Shown here: piece by piece, positions 52,501 through 59,296 of the stretch
How positions within the stretch are numbered: the stretch's first letter is position 1
How the letters are laid out: each line of letters begins with the position of its first letter
DNA from: Melittangium boletus DSM 14713
Lineage (GTDB): Bacteria; Myxococcota; Myxococcia; Myxococcales; Myxococcaceae
Direction of reading: 5' to 3'
Length of the DNA stretch: 64,000 bases
Assembly (NCBI RefSeq): GCF_002305855.1
Contig: NZ_CP022163.1
Span: 4,712,292-4,776,291 of the forward strand
Program-made: the position numbers and the translations under genes
Notes under the pieces: generated by a model
Databases searched by the model: none
Told to the model about the DNA's origin: nothing
Seen by the model: the letters and a program-made list of their open reading frames with translations, nothing else

Positions 52501-52536
52501 GCGCCCCTGAGAGGCATCACTCCCGGCACTCCGTGA
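49528..52536 (+). CDS. TPR-CHAT caspase-like protease lipoprotein
   Basis: The 1002-residue protein starts with a lipoprotein-like leader (MLFLLGLLGWMTAC; lipobox-like MTAC). Residues about 35-450 hold around nine 42-residue tetratricopeptide repeats of the kinesin-light-chain type (recurring SLNNLAxLYxxQGLYxxAE). After a helical linker comes a CHAT domain (about 690-1000) with the caspase-like dyad: His830 in LATHGFF and Cys904 in LSACDTG. CHAT proteases are activated by partner binding in several bacterial and CRISPR-linked systems; here no gasdermin or CRISPR gene is near. GC is slightly lower than neighbours and mobile debris precedes it, suggesting acquisition. Confidence 0.92.
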   Translation: MGRRCREWMRMLFLLGLLGWMTACQEPSDSRLVEARTAFDSATKLEKEGKYTEALIQAHHALTLREAIFGREHREVSSTLSLAGNLHRRKGEMTQAEPLLQRALAIQETAPGDNRLARASTLSALAGVHWARGLYGQAESLSVRALALREEALGKDHPDVAASLNNLAAIYFTQKLYDEAEPLMQRALTLYEANLGKTHIKVADSLNNLAGLYFEQGLYGRVEPLMQRVLDIRETVLGKTHPDVAVSLNNLAMLYSRQGLYIQAESLFLRAIDIEEAVLGKTHPEVATLLNNLANLYAKRMMYDRAVPLSQRALDIREVALDKAHPNVADSLNDLASLYREQGLYEQAEPLFQRALNIGENGLDKTHTRVATSVGNLASLYLDLGRYEQAEPLFQRALSLMESTLGKEHPDIALLLGDFAQLRMAQNRLEEAVPLYTRAFAISEQRLRQEALDFSESRLSGFLRHLRSAEETLYALLRTHPENAQVRRLALSAALLLKGRSVEETASISHTLYRHLGADDRDTLEKLRDLRARLASLSLVGPGVLAPEDYQQQLKTLTAEGDTLEADLAKRSAPLRIRTALPRPAEIVERVAASLPTDGALVEFIAYQDSPLVPRPGTPKAQAPRQLRYLALVLLPDASTRAVDLGPADSIDAAASRMRDALARRDASFLLLAQALYRRAFQPLLPLLGTTRRLLLSPDGQLGLVPFAALHDGRNFLIDTFDVTYLTSGRELLPSPQSRAPLSSVLVLADPDFSAPFVSAPSSSDSNALERFFARSDLARGTWERLPGTREEAQGIKRLLPQADLLLGAEATKERLMALPTPGILHLATHGFFLGDPPGTSGSRGVGSLALPDGPPPPQPEPLLNSGLVLAGAFTSRSNATLLTALELAGFDLWGTQLVVLSACDTGLGEVHLGQGIYGLRRALVVAGAETVVSSLWAVNDGSTQQLMGAYYRNLLAGQGRASALREAMRALRRTHPHPYHWAPFIVLGSGAPLRGITPGTP

Positions 52537-52864
52537 TGACCCTTCTGCCTCTGAGTGAGAGGCGGCGGGAATCCAACCCTTCCCCTCGTGGATTGCAACA
52601 AGGGGAATCAGGGCAGGTGCCATGCGCCTCTCTTGTTTCCGAAGTGTGCAGGTGTGTCAGGAGTTCGTCGAGGTCGCGCGCGAGCGGGGCGATGCGGGCG
52701 CCATGAGAGGGGCGGCCGGATTCTCCGTGGCCACGCTGATCGTAGTACATCGCGCGCGACTGCGACCAGCCGTGCAGCAGGACCAGGGTGCGCTCGCTCG
52801 AGAGCGAACCCGCGATGTGGTAGTCCAGTGTACATCCGTCAGGGGTGGTGAAGGTGCTCATCAT
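52517..52864 (-). pseudogene. Alpha/beta hydrolase fragment
   Basis: Translation from ATG 52862-52864 begins MMSTFTTPDGCTLDYHIAGS and continues TLVLLHGWSQSRAM directly into YYDQRGHGESGRPS, skipping about 20 residues normally found between these strands. It then gives ARDLDELLTHL and loses all homology before the catalytic GHSxG motif, running into the tail of the CHAT gene. The remaining frame is unrelated sequence. It is therefore an N-terminal remnant of a hydrolase gene with an internal deletion, on the strand opposite to its neighbours. Confidence 0.75.
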
Positions 52865-53018
52865 GTCTTCCTTTGAAGACCCTCGGTTCAAGCCACTTCC
52901 AGATTCTATGCCGCCGCGACTGCGCGACCGTGACCCTTCCGAGCGGTTTTCGTAGGTGCTCCGGTCATGGACGCCGCCTCCCTCCATGGATAGGGATCGG
53001 ACATTCCACTGACTTTTC

Positions 53019-53049
53019 TTGAGAACGGTTCGATTCTCCTTTGTATACC
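53019..53049 (+). promoter_or_regulatory. Possible promoter with embedded inverted repeat upstream of monooxygenase
   Basis: TTGAGA (53019-53024) and TATACC (53044-53049) could be -35 and -10 boxes with a long 19-bp gap. Between them GAGAA (53021-53025) and TTCTC (53034-53038) form an inverted repeat, suitable as an operator. The monooxygenase ATG is 55 bp downstream. Weak evidence. Confidence 0.3.
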
Positions 53050-53104
53050 AATGGGAGAGACAGCGCCATTCAGTGGAGTGATGTTTCCGCATGAGGAACA
53101 GCCA

Positions 53105-54307
53105 ATGTCACACGACGTGCTTGTCACCGGTGCCAGCGTCACGGGCCCGGCCCTCGCCTGGTGGCTGCACCGGTTCGGGATGAACGTCACCGTCGTCGAG
53201 CGCTCGCCCGCGTTCCGCGATGGCGGCCAGAACATCGACGTGCGTGGGGCCGGCCGAGAGGTGTTGCGGCGCATGGGGCTGGAGCAGGCGGTTGCCAAGG
53301 CCGGCACGGGCGAGCAGGGCATCGTCTTCGTCGATGAAAACAACCGCGTGAAGGCGGAGTTCGACAAGGAGGTATTCGGCGGCAACGGCCCGACCGCCGA
53401 GCTGGAGATCCTCCGCGGAGACCTCGCGCGTATTCTCTATGAGCACAGCCGTGACCGCGCGGAGTACGTCTTCGGCGACAGCATCGAGTCACTCGACGAC
53501 GGGGGAGAGGGAGGAATCGAGGTCACCTTCAAGAAAGGCGGCGCCCGTCGCTTCGACCTCGTCATCGCCGCCGAGGGAATCGGCTCCTCGACGCGTCGGC
53601 TCCTGTTCGGTGACACCGCGAAGCGTCGGCCGTTCAATCTCTACATGGGCTATTTCACCCTCCCGAAGGGCGAAAACGACGGTGTTTTCGCCCGCTGGTA
53701 CAACGCACCGGGTGGGCGCAGCGTGTTGCTCCGCCCCGACCCCAAGGGCACGACGCGCGCCGTGCTCACGCTCCAGCAGGCGCCCTGTGGCTACGAAGAC
53801 CTCTCGCTCGACGAGCAGAAGCAGGTGTTGAAGGAACGCTTCGCCGATGCCGGGTGGGAGACGCCACGCGTGCTCCAGGGGCTCGCTCAAGCGGATGACT
53901 TCTACTTCGAGATGATCGGTCAGATGCGACTCGAGTGCTGGTCAAAGGGTCGGACCGCGCTCGTCGGCGACGCCGCCTACGCCCCCTCGCCGGTCAGTGG
54001 CATGGGCACGAGCCTCGGCCTGGTCGGCGCGTATGTGCTGGCGGGCGAGCTGTCGCGCCATGACGACCATGCCGAGGCCTTCGCCGCCTATGAGCGGATC
54101 ATGCGGCCCTATGTCGACCAGGCGCAGGATGTGCCGAAGTTAGGCCCGCGTATCGCGAATCCGCGAACGCGGTTCGGGATCGTGCTCCAGCAGGCCGTCT
54201 TGAATCTCGCGACGAAGCCGGGCATCCGGAATCTCGCTGGCAAACTGATCGAGCCACCCGCCGAGAAGATCGATTTGCCCGATTACGGCCGGGCCGTCTC
54301 TCGATGA
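53105..54307 (+). CDS. FAD-dependent monooxygenase (TetX/UbiH-like)
   Basis: The 400-residue flavoprotein has the Rossmann loop GASVTGPALAWWL, an Arg/Asn FAD pattern (RDGGQNIDVRG), the DG motif in DLVIAAEGIGSSTR, and the GD motif LVGDAAYAPSPVSGMGTS. This is a class A flavin monooxygenase of the aromatic hydroxylase/TetX branch. GAGGAA lies 7 bases before the ATG at 53105. Its stop overlaps the start of the next esterase gene (ATGA, 54304-54307), a coupled pair. Drug inactivation or hydroxylation of an aromatic compound is possible, but unproven. Confidence 0.92.
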   Translation: MSHDVLVTGASVTGPALAWWLHRFGMNVTVVERSPAFRDGGQNIDVRGAGREVLRRMGLEQAVAKAGTGEQGIVFVDENNRVKAEFDKEVFGGNGPTAELEILRGDLARILYEHSRDRAEYVFGDSIESLDDGGEGGIEVTFKKGGARRFDLVIAAEGIGSSTRRLLFGDTAKRRPFNLYMGYFTLPKGENDGVFARWYNAPGGRSVLLRPDPKGTTRAVLTLQQAPCGYEDLSLDEQKQVLKERFADAGWETPRVLQGLAQADDFYFEMIGQMRLECWSKGRTALVGDAAYAPSPVSGMGTSLGLVGAYVLAGELSRHDDHAEAFAAYERIMRPYVDQAQDVPKLGPRIANPRTRFGIVLQQAVLNLATKPGIRNLAGKLIEPPAEKIDLPDYGRAVSR

Positions 54308-55140
54308 GACCAGAAAAGCGGCGCGCGCCTCTTGCCTGGAGCACCATGCCACGCGTGACCGCGACCGCTGACACCTCTTGGGCCTGGCCTGGACAGTTCC
54401 ATACGCTCGGGCCTTTCGATGTCCCGGGTTTTCCCTCCCGCCATGCGCATGTGTACATGCCGAGCGGAAACGACGTGCCGCTCCACGAGCGGCCCGTGCT
54501 CTACCTCTTCGACGGCCAGAACAGCTGGACGGACTGGGGCAGCTATGCGGGTGGCTGGTACGCGCATGAGGCCGCCGAGAAGCTCGTGGGCAGCCGGACC
54601 TTCCGGGCGCCCGTCGTCGTGGGGCTCGAGCACGGCGGCGACCGGCGCATCGATGAGCTGTCGCCGTGGGAGATGACGCCTGGCCGCGGCGGCCACGCGG
54701 AGCACTTCTTCGACTGGGTGGTGCACCACTTCATGCCGCACGTGCAGCGCACCTTCGGGCTGCCGGGTGGGGCACTGCACACGGTGGTGGGTGGCTCGTC
54801 CATGGGGGGCCTGGCGGCGCTCTGGTCCCACTACCGCTACCCGCACGCCATCGGCGGGGCGATTGCCATGTCACCTGCCTTCTCCGTGGGCGGTAAGGCG
54901 CTCTTCCCCTTCGTGGACAGCCGCTCCAAGCCTCTCATCAGCCGCGTGTATCTCGACTGCGGCGGGCGTGAGGGCGGAGGCAGCATGCTCGCGGTCGCCG
55001 AGGAGATGTACCGTGTTCTCGAGCGCAAGGGCTACCCAGAGGGCGGACTCATGTGGCGCCCGGACCCGGAGGCCGGGCACAATGAGAAGGCCTGGAGGCG
55101 CCGACTGCCCAAGGCGCTGCGTTTCATGTTCCGGCGCTGA
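54304..55140 (+). CDS. Esterase of the enterochelin esterase-like (Esterase D) family
   Basis: The 278-residue protein matches the Fes-like esterase family: RHAHVYMPSGND, VLYLFDGQNSWTDWG, the nucleophile in VVGGSSMGGLAALW, YPHAIGGAIAMSPAF, and the late His in EAGHNEKAWRRR. The start ATG 54304 overlaps the monooxygenase stop, so the two are translationally coupled; an in-frame ATG at 54346 (MPRVTATADT) is the alternative. No signal peptide. The pairing suggests the hydrolase and the oxygenase act on the same compound, but the substrate is unknown. Confidence 0.88.
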   Translation: MRPEKRRAPLAWSTMPRVTATADTSWAWPGQFHTLGPFDVPGFPSRHAHVYMPSGNDVPLHERPVLYLFDGQNSWTDWGSYAGGWYAHEAAEKLVGSRTFRAPVVVGLEHGGDRRIDELSPWEMTPGRGGHAEHFFDWVVHHFMPHVQRTFGLPGGALHTVVGGSSMGGLAALWSHYRYPHAIGGAIAMSPAFSVGGKALFPFVDSRSKPLISRVYLDCGGREGGGSMLAVAEEMYRVLERKGYPEGGLMWRPDPEAGHNEKAWRRRLPKALRFMFRR

Positions 55141-55340
55141 ACGCGCTCCGTCAAACCATGGCGGCAGCGGAAATCGAAGCCGCGTCGGAGGGTGGATGCA
55201 TTTCACAGGCCTCCAGGACAGACGCACGGCATGGCGCCCCGCCAGCCCATGGACTGGAAGTGAATATCACTCAGATGTCACGACCAGGATCCCTGGCGAA
55301 AGGATTCCATCCGATGAAAGCCCTGTAGGTGCGCCCGCCC

Positions 55341-56690
55341 TCAGGGCGTGGCCGCCGTGGTGAGCATGCGCGCGGGGCCCAGGCTCGTGGCCAGCTCGGA
55401 GAAGCCCGCGGCGCTGTCCGGGACGCGCTCGAACAGCGCGTCCACCGTGGCGGGAGAGATGGCGTCGAACATCACGGACCACACGAACGAGGTGTTCGCG
55501 GGCAGGGAAAAGCCTATCGCGCGCAGATCCGGCACGGAGGTGTGGATATTGGCCGTTAAGACCGCGAGGGAGAGGGGCCGCGGCGAGCTGCCCGGCAGCG
55601 TCCTGAGCTGGAAGTTGTACACCCCCCCGGCCACCGGGCTCCAGGAGAAGTCGGTGCCGTGCGTCACGCCGACTGCGGCCGCCTCGGGGGTGATGGGCCG
55701 GGCGATGTCCGGCAGCGAGAGGGTCGTGGTGCTGCCCGCTGCCATGCCCGTCTTCTGGGCCGAGGAGTAGGAGATGCCGCTCGGGGATGCCTCCATCGCG
55801 CTCGCCAACAAGATGAACGTGGCCTGTGCCACCTGGGGCACCACATAGCGGAACGAGGTGCCCGAGGGGCGGTTCTGGCCGGCAATGGAGAAGAAGGCCT
55901 GGTCCGGGAGCATCATGGCCACGCCGGTGCCGGCCAGTTGGAGCCCGGTGGGCACGGTGACGTCGAGGGCGAGGGGGGCGCTGGCCACGGCCTCCAGGGC
56001 GACATCCTGGGCCGAGATGGTGGCGCCCTCCGTGAGGGTGACGTTGTCGCGCCGTCCATAGCCCGGAAAGCCCGTGGGCAGGCCGGTGACGGGGTCCTGG
56101 GTGGACTGGAGGGCGTAGAGCGAGCCGGTGATGGAGGTAGGCCCCCTCCATTCCACCTTGCGCGAGTAGCCCGTCGCGCTGCCGCCGGAAGCGGGGAAGG
56201 AAACCCCGCTCCCCGGGGATGCACGGAAGACCATCACGGGGGCGTTCGCGCCGACGTAGGGAGGCTGACCGCCACTGAAGGCGCCCTCCAGGGTGGCGGA
56301 GTGGAGGACGCCGTCGGGGACAAGTGGGTCCTCACCGAGGAGCAACGTGAGCACGCGCTGGGTGAGGCCCTTATAAACCCTCGCCTCCGACTTGTCGCTC
56401 GTCACGGTGGCGAGATCGTAGGGGACGGCCACGTCTGGAAAGCTGAACGCGCCCGAACCGTCCGTGTTCACCACGACCTGTCCGCTGGCGTGCATCAGCA
56501 GCACGGGGGAGTTCACCACGGGCGCGCCCCGGGCATTGAACAACTTCCCACTCACGCTCCCCCTCGCGGGAGTCGGCGTCTCCGTATCGCCCCCTCCAGG
56601 AACCGAGGGTTCGGAGGCCGGGGACGTGGAACCACAGGCGGACAGCAACAGGGCGGTGCAACCATAGGCCCACAGGGTGTTTCTCTTCAT
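55341..56690 (-). CDS. Lipoprotein with carboxypeptidase-regulatory-like beta domain
   Basis: The 449-residue protein starts MKRNTLWAYGCTALLLSACG with lipobox LSAC, then a Pro/Glu-rich linker. Residues about 43-110 form a carboxypeptidase-regulatory-like beta domain (GSVSGKLFNARGAPVVNSPV, GSGAFSFPDVAVPYDL); the rest is beta-rich (FSWSPVAGGVYNFQL). Similar in type to the lipoprotein at 39897. No enzymatic motif. The left IS701 end begins about 165 bp upstream of its start. Codon use is typical. Confidence 0.8.
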   Translation of the reverse strand: MKRNTLWAYGCTALLLSACGSTSPASEPSVPGGGDTETPTPARGSVSGKLFNARGAPVVNSPVLLMHASGQVVVNTDGSGAFSFPDVAVPYDLATVTSDKSEARVYKGLTQRVLTLLLGEDPLVPDGVLHSATLEGAFSGGQPPYVGANAPVMVFRASPGSGVSFPASGGSATGYSRKVEWRGPTSITGSLYALQSTQDPVTGLPTGFPGYGRRDNVTLTEGATISAQDVALEAVASAPLALDVTVPTGLQLAGTGVAMMLPDQAFFSIAGQNRPSGTSFRYVVPQVAQATFILLASAMEASPSGISYSSAQKTGMAAGSTTTLSLPDIARPITPEAAAVGVTHGTDFSWSPVAGGVYNFQLRTLPGSSPRPLSLAVLTANIHTSVPDLRAIGFSLPANTSFVWSVMFDAISPATVDALFERVPDSAAGFSELATSLGPARMLTTAATP

Positions 56691-56855
56691 TGTCTTCCCC
56701 CATGCTCAAGACTTGGAGTCTGGCCTCTTAGCATCCGCACTGGCAGTGTGTATGTCGAAATGACGCGCGAGCCACGCGGTGGAGGCGCCCCTTCCGCACG
56801 GACGCCTGGCGGGTCGTCGCGCCTGGAGCACCCTCTCGGTGGCGCTGATCCGCTC

Positions 56856-56860
56856 CAGGT
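56856..56860 (+). repeat. Left target-site duplication of the IS701-type element
   Basis: CAGGT lies directly outside the left inverted end and is repeated at 58533-58537 directly outside the right end, as expected for a 5-bp duplication created on insertion. Confidence 0.7.
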
Positions 56861-58532
56861 TACTACAGTTGTACTTTCCAGGCCGACAGAGGAGTGCCGT
56901 TGACCCGGTCGCTGCGACCACCTCCCTTGAGCCGTCTTCCGTGGGCCCCGCGCACGTACCTTATCCACTGAGATAGCGCAGCCCTGGGTCCGCGCAACTG
57001 CGGAGGTGGGATAGCGGGCCCCACTTGTCTGGTGGGGAGCCAGGAGAGAAAGCGAAACGCAGGAGAAGGTGACGCCGGAGGTGGCGTGGTTACAACCCAT
57101 GGGAGAAGTCACCTTTACCTGGGGGCGGTCATGTCCAGCAGCGCCATCGTCTCGGACAACAACGAAGCGGTGCTCGTCCAGAAATGGGAGCAGGAGTGGC
57201 GCCGCGTGCGGGAGTGGGTGGAGCCCCACTTCGCACGTCCGGAGACACGAGCCTCGGCGGAGGCTCTGTTGCAAGGGTTGCTGGCCCGAGTCGAGCGCAA
57301 GAACTCCTGGGGCTTGAGCGAGGAGGTGGGCAGGGCGACGCCCTACGCCTTTCAACATCTGCTCAACGGGGCGCACTGGGACGAGGACGCGCTGCGGGAT
57401 GACGTGTTGACGTATGCCCGCGAGCGACTGGGCGAGGGGGGAGTCTTGTCCATGGATGAGACAGGCTTCTTGAAGAAGGGGGACAAGTCCGCGGGAGTGG
57501 CCCGGCAGTACAGTGGCACGGCGGGCCGCATTGAGAATTGCCAGATAGGCGTCTTCCTGGCCTACGTCACCGAGAAGGGCCACTGCCTGGTGGACCGCGA
57601 ACTGTACCTGCCCGAGCACTGGCTGGAGGACCCGGACCGATGTCGTCAGGCGGGAATTCCACGGCGGGTGCGATTCCAGACGAAACCCGAGCTGGCGCGA
57701 GCCATGCTCCAGCGGGCCTTCGACGCGGGACTCCGTCCCGAGTGGGTGGTGGGAGATGAGGTGTATGGCCGGGATGGAGAGTTGCGACGGTTTTTGGAGA
57801 GCCAGTCGCAACGGTATGTCCTGGCGGTGGCCTCCAATACCTACGCCTGGCGCGGGGTGGAGCAGGTGACGGCGGGAGAAGTCTTGAAAGAGGTGAAGAG
57901 GCGAGAATGGACGAGGCTGTCGGCGGGGGCGGGAGCCAAGGGACCGCGCAGGTATGACTGGGCGCGAGTCCGAGTCAATTCGCATGAGGGGACCCAGGCG
58001 CGGTGGTTTCTCTTCCGTCGAAGCGTGTCGGAGGAGAGCGAGGTGAGCTTTTATCTGGTGCATGCACCGGCCACGACGTCGCTGGCCGCCATGGTGGAAG
58101 CGGCCGGCAAGCGCTGGCCGGTGGAGGAATGTTTCGAGTCGGCCAAGGGGGAGGTGGGACTGGACGACTATGAGGTGAGGAAATGGCGAGGGTGGTACCG
58201 CCACATGACGTTGTGCCTGGTAGCACATGCATTCCTGGCGGCCGCGCGAGTCATGGCCAACGCGTCCGAGAAGGAGCACCCAGTCCCAAAACGCCTGGGC
58301 CCGCCGCATCGAAGCAGTCGCATGGGAGCGTTTCGACGGCGGCGAGGCCTGTCCTTATCCGCTTCAGTGTTCAGGAAGTGAGACGTCTGATGTGGAAACT
58401 CGCGCGTTGGGTGGTGCGGCCCGCGCTGGACTTCATCCTGCGATGGAGCCGCTGGCGGCGCCATCATCAGGCCGTCGCCAAACTCTGCCACTACCGCCGC
58501 AGAGCGCCCAATATCCACGTCCAACTGTAGTA
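56861..58532 (+). mobile_element. IS701-type insertion sequence, 1672 bp
   Basis: The element is bounded by TACTACAGTTG (56861-56871) and its exact inverse CAACTGTAGTA (58522-58532), and is flanked by the direct repeat CAGGT. It carries one transposase gene (57131-58530) of the IS701 family with a frame change near its end. Copy is probably defective. About 260 bp between the left end and the transposase start carry no other gene. A duplication of 5 bp rather than the 4 bp known for IS701 is noted. Confidence 0.75.
57131..58530 (+). pseudogene. IS701-family DDE transposase, frameshifted near the C-terminus
   Basis: From ATG 57131 the protein reads MSSSAIVSDNNEAV and shows the family core: SMDETGFLKKG with the first catalytic Asp, VVGDEVYGRDG with the second, and WPVEECFESAKGEVGLDDYE with the Glu. 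The reading frame then runs off to a stop at 58381, while the conserved tail (VQEVRRLMWKLARW, WSRWRRHHQAV, CHYRRRAPN) lies in another frame ending at 58530 inside the right inverted end. A shift at about 58280-58345 therefore breaks the gene. In-frame sequence upstream of 57131 is open but not conserved. Confidence 0.85.
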
Positions 58533-58537
58533 CAGGT
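58533..58537 (+). repeat. Right target-site duplication of the IS701-type element
   Basis: CAGGT follows the right inverted end and matches the copy at 56856-56860. Confidence 0.7.
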
Positions 58538-58930
58538 CCGGGGCCCACATTCGCCGTGGCCTTCTCCAGCACCAGCGAGGAGAAGCGCGCCACGCCGTTG
58601 ACGGCCGCCACGGACGGGGTCCTCTCGAGGTGGCCGACCGACCCGCTCTGGATGGGCGGGCGTCAGCCGATCAGAAGTATCCCACGGTCTGCGACCTCGA
58701 CGAACTCTCGTAGCCCTCGCCCGTGAAGGTCACCACGTGAAGGTAGGTGCCGGGCACGGACGGGTTCGGCAGGGGGCGCTTGACCGTCCCATTGTGAGCG
58801 GCGGTCAGAGCGGCGGTGGTGAGCGGCACTCCGTTGCGAGTCACCGTGAGGATGCCGGTGGGTTTCGAGCCATCGGCCGCGACCACCGTCGCGGTGAATG
58901 TCAGCTGCATCTGGTATTCCCCGTTCAATC
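58538..58930 (-). pseudogene. Remnants of an Ig-like repeat protein
   Basis: On the minus strand two fragments of bacterial Ig-like domains are readable. One (58671-58930) gives QLTFTATVVAADGSKPTGIL, then VPGTYLHVVTFTGEGY, and stops at SQTVGYF. The other (about 58538-58640, different frame) reads AAVNGVARFSSLVLEKA, the usual end strand of such domains. They are separated by a stop and frame change, and the IS701 element has inserted at the end of the second one. No start or continuation is found, so the gene is dead. Confidence 0.6.
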
Positions 58931-59296
58931 GCGCGAGCCACGCGCCGCTTGCGCCCCGAGAGCGAGGTCGGGACGGCGGCGGACGCGGATGCTCCCCTCG
59001 CGGGGCCGCGCGGTCGTCCAGAAACCATCCGCGACGACGGGCAGGAGGATGGCGGGCACGTTGACCGCTGCCTCTTCGACAAGAACCGGGGCCCGCGGCG
59101 GCGCCAGGCACCGTGGCGCCATCGCTCAATCAATTGTCGTGATTGCGGAAGTAGACTCGGGCCCTTGTGGATACAAGGCGCTCGTCCGCTTTCCACTCGG
59201 TGCGCGGGCCTTCATTCAATTCAAATTTTGTTCAAATGAGCCGCGAGGGACGCGCCCGTGAGAGGTGTGTCCTGGGCGGTGAGGGGGAGTTGTCTC
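58931..59296. other. Non-coding or degenerate stretch before the kelch lipoprotein
   Basis: No supported gene. Minus-strand frames here are open but match nothing recognisable and lack leaders. The AT-richer part at 59200-59240 (TTCAAATTTTG-type sequence) probably contains the promoter of the kelch gene at 59297. Confidence 0.45.

Noticed and set aside
49528..52536. TPR-CHAT gene as part of a CRISPR or gasdermin system
   Set aside because: No repeat-spacer array, Cas gene or gasdermin-like gene is found within the window around it.
53021..53038. tRNA-like T-arm (GGTTCGATTC in a stem)
   Set aside because: No anticodon or D-arm can be built around it and no acceptor stem pairs; it is better read as an inverted repeat in a promoter.
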